A stretch of DNA of 64,000 bases, taken from the NCBI GenBank assembly GCA_035772785.1, contig JAOCPU010000023.1, forward strand, positions 1 through 64,000. Reading direction: 5' to 3'. Made by a program: the position numbers and the translations under genes. Shown piece after piece: positions 22,207 to 33,330 of this stretch (positions are counted from its first letter, which is position 1; every line of letters begins with the position of its first letter). The DNA is from Phlebiopsis flavidoalba (taxonomy: Eukaryota; Basidiomycota; Agaricomycetes; Polyporales; Phanerochaetaceae). The notes below the pieces were generated by a model. It made no database searches, had not been told where the DNA came from, and saw only the letters and a list, made by a program, of their open reading frames with translations.

Positions 22207-25200
22207 TCAGGCAAACGCCATGTACGTAGCAGGCATGAGCTCCGCCTCCGAGAACGCAGTGAACAGCGTCCTGCATCTGGTCCGGCGGATCCCCTGTGCA
22301 ATCCACATCCGTTCGCCAAACGGCTGCAGCAATTTGGTGCATCGTCAGCTCAACTCGGGCACCTTCGCCTTCGCAGTGCCCGTAGCATACACGGGCGGCT
22401 GCGTTGCTTCTGGCGTCACGCGGGCGACATGGCAGGGAAGGCGCGGACATTCCGGTATCCGCTGGATGGCGCCGCGCCGCCGCTGCTATTGGGGTGTTTC
22501 TTGAGCTCGCGCGACGCAATGAGCTGCTGCAAAAACCGCGCGAAGCGGCGACGCGGTGTCGGGTGCGCGCGGGTTGACGTACGGTCTTTGTAGTCAATTG
22601 CTTTCAGGAGACGCTTGATTAAATCGAGGATTCGGGTCTCATGGCGCGTATCAAGCTTGCAGGAATACTCTGGTCGGAGGCACTAGGAAAATGTCAGAGG
22701 GGCATTCTTGGATGGCGTGGACATGTTCTTTTACCTTGGCCAACACAGCGGTGCCGAAAAGCTGACAAGGCAAAAACTCATGTTCAGGAGAGTATCGCAC
22801 AAAGCCGGTGGGCAGAATGCGCTCCAAGACGCAGTTGATCACACCAGAAGCAGCATGGAGACACTGCATACCAATGTCAGCTTACGTGGCTACAGAGACG
22901 GAATGGCCAACGCACTCCTGCGAAAAAGACTGTGTCTTCCTGCAACTTTCCGCGCTTGAGAACTTCTTGGAGTCCGGCGGAAAAGGTGACCAGGCGGCAA
23001 TATTGGTACTCCCTGTGTCAGAATATAATATCAGTGATTCCGGTCAATTCATGAAAAGCTTGGTGCGGGCTGGACTTACAAGGTCATCAAGCCCATCCTG
23101 AGTTGGTCTTCAGGATCTACAGTAATGTGTGAGACTCATTTAACCAAGAAAATCCTGGAATGCCGACCTGCACTGGGGACAAACTCTGCTGCGCAGCGCT
23201 TGGTTGCCGTCTCATACCATGCATTGAGCTCCTCAGTGAATACTCTGTGAGTTCCTACACGAGATCGATGTCCTGTAATAGACTCAGTAGACGATCGTGG
23301 AACGTGTGGTGCCATAACGTACATCCCGAGAAGCGTTCGAAGAATTCATCGCCGGGTTGGACAATTCCACAAAACGTGTCATGATGCGTAGCAGCTCCAC
23401 GAGGGACACGATGTAATTGTCGCTGCCAAGAGAGTACTTCCATCCCAAGAACTGCGTAGCAGCATTGCGGATCATCTGAAAAGATATTGAGTGGGATCCA
23501 CATTGTGCCAGGCATGGAAGTATACTCACGTCCTCCTCCGGAATCATGAAGGGCTTACCAAGGTTGATGCAGAAACACCGGTCGATGATATAACATATCG
23601 CGTGCGTCCGTAAGCGATTGAGCACCTCGCGCTGACCGCGCTCGTCTGTGGGTATGACGGACGGAACTCGGTGTAGCTCCAGGTCAATGGCAAGCCTGGG
23701 GCGCGACAAAGGTTAGACAATGAGAATGTGAGCGCGCATGGCGCGCGGAGAAGAAAAACAAACACACCGGAAAGCGATGCCGCTATAAAAGAACTGTCGG
23801 TCTTCATCCCATCGCCGGGCGGGCGGCATGTACGCGGCCATGAGCGCGAACGCCTGGCCACATCTCGACGGTTTTGCACCCGTCGAGGAATGCGTTCGCC
23901 GCAGCCGCCTTGGTCATGTGGATCGCCATGGGGTAGATCTCTGGCTTCTCCTCGTAAAAGCGCGACGTCCCACAGCGCAAAACTGCGGCCACGTTTAGCC
24001 TGACGCCTTCAAGGGTTCTGGCTGTACGGACTTACCGACTGTGAAGAGAAGGGGGCAGCGCCCCAAGACGGCGGCTGGAGTATGGATGTTCTCATCAAGA
24101 ATTAGCATTACAGGCTAGAAGATTACTGTAAGCCGGCGGCTTTGTCAAGCTGTTTTGGATAACGTACATTAATCCAACGCCAATAGCTGTTATCCGTCCT
24201 CGATCAACCCAAGCTCGGACAAAGGTGTTAAGAACTCACATCTGGGAACAGCTTGCTGACATCGTCGTGTGTATGTTGACGAGTCCGGAAAGAAAAATGT
24301 GTCGGGTGCCTGCCTGACGCTCTACAATGAGGCGCCTCAGATCAAGATTTGCAAAAGGACCTAATATGAGAGCGATCGTGAGCCAAGGTGGCGTTCTTTA
24401 ATATATCTGGGCCGCGGGGGCCAAGTGTACCTGGGTTCAAAGCCCAGCAATCTGAAATTTGCAAATCCACCCTCCGCCACATCGTCGTGCGGTCGCCATC
24501 ACTGGTGGTATGCTCGCGTCCTGAGACTGGAGACGAGAGACGGGAGCGGCTCTCAATGGTCGTAGAGGCCAGGATACCCGCAGGCGCGTTTTTCTGCGGT
24601 AGTGGATGGATGTGTAGAGATGATGTCGACTCCCTGCAGGTCCTCCAGCTCCGCTACTGTTGTCCTCGGAGTCGGAGTCGTATTCGTACTCCTCGTCGAG
24701 GGCAGAGACATCAATTTGTTCGGGCGCGCGTGGACGGCTCGCCGGACAGTTTTGTTCGAGTTTTGTACCTTCTCGAGGTACATCAAAACATCACGGTACT
24801 GAACGCGCTGCGCTCCTGAGTTAAGGCAAGGCTGGGGAGGTGTGGGGAGGGTTGATAGATAGCGGCGTTGACATCGAGGACGTCGGGTTGAGTTTAGCAA
24901 GCAAGTTGTCAATCATGGCGTCCTTCTCTCTGATTTGTTTGCGCCCCCCCCAGGATTTCGCGCATGTCTGCGGATATAGCGGTGTGAGTGTGGCGCAGAT
25001 ATTTGAGGAAGTAGTGGCTCCTACCCAGGGGACCTGGGGCTTCCTGCCCAACACGACACACTCGTGACCGCCCACGATACACATCGTGCACAGACGTTTC
25101 CATTGTCCTCGAAGGTGCATTTCATCTAGAAACAGCGCTTTGAGTTCCCTGCTCTAGGGCGTCCAACAGTCAGCCGCTTACTTTCAGCCGCTTGCATCTT

Positions 25201-25572
25201 GTGCATGCGCCCTGCACTTGGCACGACCCCGTAAGATTGTCATGTCCCAGCGTTCTTACGCGATCGCTTTTGGCTGGGCGTGGGTCTGGATAGGCGCTAT
25301 TGGATATGGACGACGAGGATCCTTGCTCGCCAACGTAATAGGGGGAAGGAGCATGAGCCTGGATAACCGAGGGGTCGCTGGACTGGACGTGCGGGCGACG
25401 AGTACAGACGAATGTCCTTGCATAAAATAGCTAGCCTGGGCCGTGGTGAGGCCCTCCCCGTCGGGCGTTTCTGCGGATAATGCACGAAAGCTTCCCCGCT
25501 CTGTGAGGAACGCAGGCGGACGTAAGTAGGGCGCGCGTAGTAGAACATGGGGGCGGCGGAGTAGGTGCTCAC
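22207..25572 (-). CDS. Zn2Cys6 fungal transcription factor with fungal_trans domain
   Basis: A nuclear regulator that binds DNA through a Zn2Cys6 binuclear cluster. Cluster (25058-25205, minus): CTRCKRLK, a 56-base intron (25126-25181), then KCTFEDNGNVC, C-A-R-C and CIVGGHECV, giving C-X2-C-X6-C-X8-C-X2-C-X6-C after removing an extra GT. Next comes a short coiled-coil linker KQIREKDAMIDNLLAKL. The middle homology region (fungal_trans) contains SRFYEEKPEIYPMAIHM, FLDGCKTVEM, AYMPPARRWDEDRQFFYSG, IDLELHRVP, CYIIDRCFCINLGKPFMIPE and IRNAATQFLGWKYSLG (24000-23450). The C-terminal end reads LMPATYMAFA and a stop at 22207-22209. Total length fits the usual 700-900 residues. The N-terminal start near 25550-25572 is uncertain (the first in-frame codon is GTG; an ATG lies about 25 bases in). 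It converges with the peptidase gene (231 bases between stops). The regulated pathway is unknown. Confidence 0.85.
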
Positions 25573-28180
25573 GATGGCAGGTCCAGGTTGGTCCGCCGCG
25601 GACTTATATCTGGCGGAGCATACTCTGGAGAGAAGAATTTATCAGAGGCGTATACCGCGGCGCTCTCGTGGGATGATCTATGGGCTTGAAAATGGTGTGA
25701 CCACGATGGGGAGGAGCTTTAATTTACCTCCCTACTCGATCTGGGGGTGATTGGAAGGCGTTTGTATGGCATGATTGGCTGAAGGTCCGCTCCACAGTGC
25801 CTAGTCTTCGGGAGGTTCGAGTCGTAGGCGGAATCGAGAGGTTTGCCGGAGAGTGGGCCAACCTTCTATCGAGTGCATTTCGACGGGCGGGGTTCTTGTT
25901 TAAGGCTGTATGAATACACAGTTTCCGATGCGTCGGATAGTATACGTCCGCGGCCAACCCACTCACGGAGTATGAACTACCTGGCGCGAAGGATGGACAC
26001 ACACTGCAGGAATCTTCGAGTACCTTAACGGCACAAAATATGCGATCGTCTGACAGTTCGTTGGGCGGTCTGTGCGAACAACCGACTCCTACGAGGATCT
26101 GTGCACGACTGGTGTGCCGTGGGGGCCGCCACCGTGCCTCGGGATAATGAAATCGAACCGAGAATATGCAGGATCAGGATCGGAGATCGTCCAATGGAGG
26201 TGCCCGCCGACTGGTCATGCGGAGTTGTTGCGCCTGAGATTCTTCCGTACCATCCACGGGGAGAGCACTAGCCCGAATTGACTACCGTCTGTGGGGTTCG
26301 ATAGGGTTTCCCAGCTATGGGCCTCTCCCGCATCAACCGGCTAGGTTGGCAGATCGGGCGCGTTTTTCGCGAGGCGCCTGCGTGTGCAGTCCCAGGTGGC
26401 GGCTTTGATTGAGCATTGATTTTAGCCAACAGCCACATGTCCGTGCACTTGGGTTCGACGCACATTCTCTGAAGTTCCTTGCCGTAATTAAGTTCTCTTC
26501 AGCGTTTCGAGGGCTGCCCACTGCAGTTCTACCATCGCATCCGGGAGCAATGATGTATAATCCGGAACTGAATAGGGCGATAGTCGCTGTCATTCGCGTG
26601 TGATCCAGAGAACACACAACACTCCGAAAATGGACGGCGGATAGTGCGAGCCAGAGAAAGTTTCAGCCCGAGCTCAACCGTAGGATTTGTGGTGTACAAC
26701 TCGACGTCGGCACGATGAATCTTCAGTAAGGCGCTGGAGGAGAGAATGACGGCGAAAATGTGGACTACCCGCATCGATCGTTACACCGACCGGGACGGAC
26801 ATTTGCAGGTCCGCACAGTTTAATGAGATCGCCGCATTGTAAGTCGCATGAATTGACGCCGCGTTAAGAGTCCTTGAGGGACTGTTAAGTCCGTGCTGTT
26901 GACGACGAAACGTCGGCAAAAGGGAGAAGTCACTTCGAGAGCTCGACCTCGAGGAAATGCAGTGCAGCCACCACAGGGACTCACTAATGATGGTTAAAAA
27001 GATCGAATCTTAGCATCTCGTGCCTTCCCCACACCCCGGTTTAGCGTCAACGAGAGACAATCCCCGCGACAGCGCTGAGTTTGCACGTTTGACACTACGC
27101 GATGGTGTTACCCCAGACTTCCGTCGTACGGTGGTGTCCGCCCTCGCCTGGCGGAACCACCTAAAGCGCTCCTCCTAGAAAAAGTAGCGCTGGATGCCAC
27201 TACAAGAGACGTAGAGCTTGCTCAGGGTTAGCCCCGCCGGATCGTAGGCCGATGTATAGTGATACGCCTGGGCATATGCTAGGCACAATCCACGAGCGGG
27301 TATCCGAGAGCTTGCCGTCAGCGGATCAAGAAGAGTATGTTCCTTCTTCTGACGACAACTTGCGATGTACAATCACAACAAGGCCCTTCTCGACTTGTGA
27401 ATGTTTGAATGTGACGATCGCAGTGAGACGGTACCTGTAAGGTACATGTCAAGGCTGGGACAACATCCACGAGAAGGAAAGATCAGAACTTGGATGACAT
27501 ACCACGATACGGGTACTGAGGAACCAGCGATCGGCAACTCTCCGCGACGAAAAAGATTGTACCTTGGCCGCACCTGTCTGAGAAGGCGTCCACACAGCCA
27601 TACGCTGCAAGCAACCTCCGTCCCAGAGCTAATTAGAACCGCAACCGAAAGCTTCGCGTCATTTTGTGAGATGGAGATCGTATTGAAATGACGAGAATGT
27701 CGTCGCATAGTTCAGCCTTAGAGCAATCCCATGACATTGCATGTAAATCAGTGTGTAGATGTCACAGGCACGGCGGTCAGTGCACAGCACAAGAAACGGT
27801 TGTTTGACGCATCCAGACATTGTACGCTCGAGCATGTGAGCGAGATTTTCCTCTTGAGAGATGAAAAAAACGCGATGCGAGTGAGTGTGGCATTTCCGTG
27901 TCATGTCGGATGGTGGTTTGGGAACGAGAGGCAGTCCGACAACCGATCGACCTCGGGCGTTGTGGAGCATCCGCTTCCCAAAGTAGGTGATCGCATCACT
28001 TTGATGCTTTGATAACAGAGACTTTAAATTGTCGAACAGGTATGGAAATTACAAGATTAGATAACACATAATCCTTTTTTTTCTCAGGCAAGCCTGCCTG
28101 CACGCCTTGCTCCCGTTCCGCGAGAGCGAAAACTATCTTTTTCCTTCTGCTCTCTTTTATCCCCTTTTAGCACTTGAAAC
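25573..28180. other. Unresolved region, possible damaged genes
   Basis: No gene could be named. On the minus strand an ATG at 26774 opens MRVVHIFAVILSSSALLKIH, which looks like a signal peptide and could start a secreted-protein gene running toward 25700, but the downstream frames match nothing I know. On the plus strand two open frames, 27401-27691 and 27731-28012, lie in series with coding-like composition and no motif. The last 150 bases before 28181 are T-rich and C/T-rich and probably contain the La-gene promoter and leader. Confidence 0.3.
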
Positions 28181-30530
28181 ATGGCTACTGTCGCTGCATC
28201 ACCCGAAAAACTGGCCGAATTGAAGGCGGAGGAAGGCCAGGCGACGACTGAGGTCGCACCCACACACCGCCAGCAGGCACTACGGTGGAAGCTCCCGCCT
28301 GGGCAGGAGGCAGCCGCACCCTCAGGGGACGTTACGATGACGGACGAGACGGAGGAAAAAGGACAAGGTTTTGCGGGCAGTGCGCCAAAGTATGTTTTCC
28401 CTAGCCGCACCGTGACGTCCCGACTCATCGCCTTTAGTCGAATTCTACTTTGCGGACGCCAACCTGCCCTACGACAAGTACGCACGGCGTTCCTGCCCCG
28501 CAGCCGACCACGAGACTCACGCACGACATTTGTTAGGTTCATGTGGACACTGCATACCGCCAACCCGGAGCACTGGGTGCCCATTGCGACTGTGGCGTCG
28601 TTCAAGCGCATGCGTGAGTTTTCGACACTCGGCAGCGGCTGGCTCGCGGAGGCGTTGAAGACTAGCGCTTCGCTGGAGGTGTCGATGAGACGAAGACGAA
28701 AGTACGGAGGCGCACCGAAGTCACGGAGCCCAAGGGTCAGTTTGAGCGGAGTGTATATATGCTGTGAGTGTCGACAGCTCTCTTTGATTGACTGAAGGGG
28801 CGTAGCGCAAATCCTTTGCGCCGTCCCTTCCTTGCGCCTGCGGCGGCGCTGACATGCGGCTGTTCTCGTCCCGTCTGCGCCACATAACCGGTCGACTCGC
28901 TCGGTCCTTTATAATAAGCAGTGATACACCCAGACAGTCCGATTTGTCTCGGGGACGGTTTTGAAAACATTGCACCGTCGCAAGCTGTGTCGCAATTCTT
29001 CAGGGCTGGTGCCACGCATTGCTTTGTACTTTCCGTCGTTTGAGTACGACATGCAGCCCTTAGTGCCATCTGAAAGTTTCCAAGCTACCGGTTCGGCGGT
29101 GAGACGAGCCGTCTGGCTGTCGCCACTTTGTACACACGCCATTACGACCTTGCGAATGTGTGGAGCGTCCTATTGATACTCGTCTTCTATCCAGAAAGGG
29201 TTCGGCGAGGAAACTCCCGATCTGCAGCAGAAACTCGAGGCTTTCTTCAACGAATATGGCCGCACGAACGCTGTCCGCATGCGGCGCGATGACGCCAAAG
29301 GGTTTCAAGGTGAGAGCTACCCATTTCTACGGCTCATGCTTTCAGCCACCGTCCTAACTGTGATATGTGATCTAGAGCTCCGTGTTTGTGGAGTTTGACG
29401 ACATGAGCTCTGTCGAGAAGTTCTTGAACGCGGATCCTAAGCCGACATGGGACGGCAAGGAACTTCTGATCATGTCAAAGTGTGGCTGTTCATCATCTGC
29501 GACGGCGCACACCCCTTCTGACTGAGTTGTGATACGCGCAGAGAGGCCTACTGCGAGATGAAAATCAAGGAGAAGTGGTCTCACCGGCACTGCCGCAAAA
29601 TTGCGCAAGGAGTCCATGGCCGGCACAGGGCGCAAGGGATTCAATGCCTTCCGCGAGATGGGCCTCCTCGGCGACAAAGGCGGCAAGGGCAAGAAGGAGT
29701 ACTTCCTCGATCTCTTCGGTAAAAAGATCCTTGTCAGCGAGGAGGATGGCGGTTCGATCAACAAGGAGGATGTGCCGTTCGTCAAGGGTGCCACCCTCAA
29801 GTTTGACGGTCCGTAGAAGGATGTGCCTTTCGACGACATCAAGGTGAGCGCTTGTGCCCACGGCGCGCGGGGGGTTGTCTGGAGCTGCGCTAATCCGCCA
29901 CTCGTACAGGGTCCCTTGAAGGAGCGCTTTACCAAGTCTCCGTTCGTCTCCAATACAACAAGGGCGACTCGTGGGGCTACGTCTCTTTCGAGAAAGCGCT
30001 CTCAGACGAGGATGTCGCGTTTTGTGAAGGAGCACATTACTTACTGTCCATTGGCTCCAAGCCCCGTCACATGGTCTTTCCTCGAGGGTAAGCATCGCAC
30101 ACTCCTATCACCCGCTCAATGACAGAGTTTGATTCCGCCTCTCCCATTTCTCCCCTCGCGCACAACACGTGTAGAGGGGACACAGAAAAGGCGTTTCCAG
30201 ATCGAACGCGCCTGCGCAATGGCGAAGCGTGTGCTCCAGTTCCAACAACGCGGCCAGCAAAACGGCTGGGGGCGCGGAGGACGTGGGGCGGGCGTGGCGG
30301 GCGCGGGCGCGGAGGGCGAGGTGGACGCGGAGGCAACCGCGGCGGCGACAGACAGCAGTCGCGGGACAAGCCGGACGCGAGCGAGGAAACAGGCGGGTGA
30401 GAAGCGTAAGCGCGCGGTTGAAGCCTGATAGGGCGGCCCCGACAATGGGTGTGCGCGCGGGCAAACGGTGTGCCCGACGATTCAGAGCGCGAAGAAGGCG
30501 AAGACGGACGAGACAAGGTTAATGGCGCGC
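28181..30530 (+). CDS. LHP1: La protein (La-domain RNA-binding protein)
   Basis: La protein binds the 3' oligo-U end of new RNA polymerase III transcripts in the nucleus and protects them during maturation. ATG at 28181 starts MATVAASPEKLAELKAEEG. The La motif follows: YFADANLPYDK, intron 28479-28536, FMWTL, WVPIATVASFKRM, and SASLEVDET across a shift (28440-28700). RRM1 begins SVYAKGF / GEETPDLQQKLEAFFNEYGR and runs through VRMRRDDAKGF to SSVFVEFDDMSSVEKFLNA (29200-29450). A linker (RKGFNAFREMGLLG, GKKEYFLDLFGKKIL) leads to a second RRM-like region (YNKGDSWGYVSFEKALS and DVAFVKEHI, 29960-30040) and a tail of RGG/RG repeats (about 30250-30370) with KKAKTDETR near 30495. The middle exon from 29600 to 29816 stays in frame for 71 codons; elsewhere shifts are frequent. 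Introns are 47-60 bases. The stop near 30428 or 30546 depends on an indel. Confidence 0.9.
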
Positions 30531-31229
30531 GCCGGTTCTGGACCCTGAGAGAAGATGCTGTATTCTATTTTGTACTAGTGCGCTCGGCTGCTTTTGTATA
30601 AACACATGTGGTCTAGCTTTTACGTCTCAGCACTGGAAGTTAAATCTGCATGGATGGCTTGCAGGCGTAGGTAGCCATATCCTCGAATCCTGCGAGTTGG
30701 CACTCATGTTAGGCAACTGGTGATGGTGCAAATTGGCTAGGAGAGAACGGAGAGCAGCTTCCAGTCCAAGCTAGGACCCGCGTAGAGTCAGAAATGCTAT
30801 GAACGGGCCATAGACTTGGGTTGGGTTTTTGGGACCAGCAGGAGCCCATCCAAAGTTAGCGCCATTTCAAATTGATGAACCACGTTACCATTTTTTAGGC
30901 GAGCTCCAATTTGCTGCCACGAACGTGAGTAATGGCTTTCGAGTCACGGTAGTACTGCATATCTTCCGTGGCAGGCTAACTAAGCAACCCACAAGAGCCG
31001 ACGTCATTTTAGAACACCCGCGCGTTGTGTTTGCGTTGATAGACAAGTAACATGACAAGGCATACATAGGACTTGGGAAGGGCATAGGTATCCCACACCA
31101 GAGAAGATGAAGCATACGACAGGAAAGAGGAGACGATGAGACGCGGTAGGATAGAGAAGGGTAGAAATGAGTTGAAACAACAGGTAATACTGAGAGATGA
31201 TTGAACCATTGGAAGTGAACTGCGAGAAA
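30531..31229. other. Intergenic region between La and C2H2 copy 1
   Basis: This convergent gap holds the La 3' flank (T-rich near 30560-30620) and, on the right, the 3' flank of the minus-strand C2H2 gene. No conserved protein or RNA gene was seen. Confidence 0.4.
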
Positions 31230-32624
31230 AGGAAACTAACGGAGACATTCAAACATCGGCTTACACAACCCTCGCTCGAGTTCCTCAGATGCCTCAACAG
31301 CGCATCTTTTACGCGAAAAAGCGCTTCCCACAGAACGCCCCGCAGCGCAGCTCGTCCTGGAACTAACCACCGCCTCCCGCGGGTCGAGCCCGTGTTTGCG
31401 CGCATCACGTGCCCGCGACACCGCGGCACATCCACTTGCTCGCTGTCAGTGGACAATGACACGCATGGTGCCGCTTGAGATCGCTCGCCACACCGTGCTC
31501 TCACGCGGAAGGTCCCGCCGCCACACAGGGCACACGCGCGTAATGCAACTTGTTCCGCCTGTCAGCTCCGTGTACGGTTGGCTACCCGCAAAACAAAACT
31601 GGCGCCTGCACGACGCGCGGCGCGGTCACAGCGGGGGACGCGTGGGCTGCCAAGGTGGGTTGTCCTAGTGCGCGCGCGCGCGATCGCGAGAGGGAGGGAG
31701 GAGCGAGGGGCGGCGTGGCCGGTGGGTAATTTGCGTCGCGTTGCACGCGCGTCTTAGGTGGGCACGTAGTGTAGTCTTTCTTCGGCGTCGGACCGCGGAA
31801 GCGGTACTGTCTGGGATGTATTCGTCTCGTCTCGCCCTCGGCGTCGATGTCAGAGTCGCAAAGAGCGATGAGGGGGTGTCAGAGGGAAGGTACCAAACCC
31901 CATACGACGACGGTAGAGGGGGAGGCAGCGGGGCGTGGGGAGGCATGTCAGGGGTGAGGGAGGCGGCAAACTCGTAGGACATGGTGTCGAGTGACGGGAC
32001 GGCAGAGGCTGCTCATCAGAAGAAGCAAGGTGGTGGCGGTCTCGAAAAACTGGGAAACGTTGTCGGCAAGTATTGAGAGTACAGAATAGTTAAAATTCAG
32101 CGAGATGAGTAGAGGGCGAGATGCCGTAGTTTGTGTCGGGGGTAGCCGTTCTCGTGAAGGAAATGGGGTGCGGAGTGGGATAAGGAAGATGTTCTCGAGC
32201 CCGGAGTAGCGGTGATGGTTTGTCAGAACATATTGGAAAAAAACAGTGACCATCGACTAGATACTGTAAATGGTAAAGTGTTAACAATGTGAAAACAAAG
32301 CGGAACAAAGGCAGGGTTAACGGAATTCGCCACCTTGACACGTTGGGGTGTTGTGTGAGCCGTTTTTTGTTTTGTTTTCAGTGGATTTTGGCCCAGGAAG
32401 TTCGGACCCCATGTCGAGCCTGGAAGTAGTCCCGGGGTAGGGGGACCCGTAGGGCGGACGAGGCTTCGAAAACAAGGCAGGGGCGAGGGTGTTCCCATGT
32501 GCGAGGGTACCCGGTATATCCGCGTACTGACTGTGTGAAAAGACACGATGGCGTGACGGACAAACGCGTCTGCCTCAGCAGCGATGGGAGAGATAGACTT
32601 GCGAGAAGAGGTGGTGATATACAT
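31230..32624 (-). CDS. C2H2 zinc-finger protein, copy 1
   Basis: A probable transcription regulator. The ATG at 32622-32624 (minus) opens MYITTSSRKSISPIAAEADA, which aligns with copy 2 (SPRKSTSPIAA after its own ATG), so this start is supported by conservation. The middle is Pro/Ser-rich and includes TPDTNYGISPSTHLAE, shared with copy 2 (NYGISPALHL), and then SYGVWYLPSDTPSSLFATL and a basic patch RRRRKTTLRAHLRR. Near the C-terminus, after realigning frames, come a finger-like C-A-L-C...DLKRHH segment (about 31500) and a second finger C-G-K-R-F-F-S-R-K-D-A-L-L-R-H-L-R-N (about 31270-31340). Two C-terminal C2H2 fingers with a disordered Pro/Ser-rich front half are common in basidiomycete regulators. 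Reading frame changes are frequent, and the finger cysteines are inferred across shifts. Confidence 0.55.
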
Positions 32625-32760
32625 GATTCAAAGTGCGAGTGTGAGTGGGTAGGTGGGTATGCGAGCGGGTGCCGGCGAGGGGGAGGATGCGGTGGCGGGG
32701 ATGGGGATGGGCAGCTACTGGGTGCTTGGGTGCCCATCCCCCATACGTCGGAGGTCGATA

Positions 32761-32768
32761 TTTCTATA
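32761..32768 (-). promoter_or_regulatory. TATA-like box of C2H2 copy 1
   Basis: The minus strand reads TATAGAAA here, about 140 bases before the ATG at 32624. The same relative position in copy 2 carries CTATAAAG, inside a conserved promoter block, which supports a core-promoter role. Confidence 0.45.
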
Positions 32769-33324
32769 CCTCCCAGAAACCCATTGTCCTCGATACCAAA
32801 GTGGTCGTCACGCGGTGCGCACTGAAAGAAGCCCCATGGCTGTGCAGCGGATGGTAGGACCCCCAGACGGACTGCCCGTCCTTGGCCTCCGTCCTCAAAA
32901 GGCAAGGTGCTCGCACGCGGCCGCTCGACGCGGCAGGCCTCCCATTGAGCTGGAGAGAAGCCCCCCCCCAAACAGGACGCGCGGCGCCATCTGCCTGTCA
33001 ATCCCACTTCACAGCTTGCAGGCAGCCGATCCGGCTTGAGTGGGGCGCCGTACGTGATGAACACCCCAAAGGGGAAACTTGTCTCTCCGACAGCTTCCCA
33101 TACGCCTACGATACCACTAGCCACATGCCCTGAGGTACGAGAGTCAACCGAAGATCCTGAAAGAATATTGGAGAGGAGTATTTCTGCCCACTTTTCTGGG
33201 AGGACTCATCGCGGCGTGTTTCTTTTTTTATGGGGGCCAGGTAGTCTCTACCAAACGCCGTCACGTAGCTTGACCCGAACCGCCATCATCCGGCGGAGCC
33301 GCCCACCCCGCCACCTGGCCTCGA

Positions 33325-33330
33325 TATAAA
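33325..33330 (+). promoter_or_regulatory. Candidate TATA box facing right
   Basis: TATAAA in CGATATAAAGG lies after a GC-rich stretch and is followed by CACACACACAGACTGC about 35 bases on, a plausible start-site context. No recognisable gene follows on the plus strand, so it may be fortuitous or mark an unrecognised transcript. Confidence 0.2.

Larger units (their letters stand above)
31230..33330. repeat. Direct repeat copy 1 (C2H2 gene plus promoter)
   Basis: This stretch aligns in order with 38600-40980. Shared blocks include the C-terminal finger region, the NYGISP block, the N-terminal block (ACAAACGCGT ... TAGACTTGCGAG), GGTGCTTGGGTGCC in the leader/promoter, CCCCATGGCTGT further upstream, and GGAGGAC/CATCGCGGCG at the far end. 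Identity is patchy, high in blocks of 15-40 bases and low between them, which indicates an old segmental duplication. Confidence 0.7.

Noticed and set aside
24431..24447. T-arm-like hairpin CTGGG-TTCAAAG-CCCAG, suggesting a tRNA
   Set aside because: No matching acceptor stem, D-arm or A-box in the 55 bases upstream, and it lies within the Zn2Cys6 gene.
29565..30095. 176-codon minus-strand open frame
   Set aside because: Antisense to the clearly coding La-protein exons, a shadow caused by GC-rich codon use.
31670..31684. CGCGCG run as a possible Z-DNA or regulatory site
   Set aside because: Short and embedded in a generally GC-rich coding stretch, with nothing else to support a function.
32378..33124. 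248-codon minus-strand open frame
   Set aside because: It covers the upstream region of C2H2 copy 1 and crosses the conserved start in another frame. It is not conserved as protein in copy 2.
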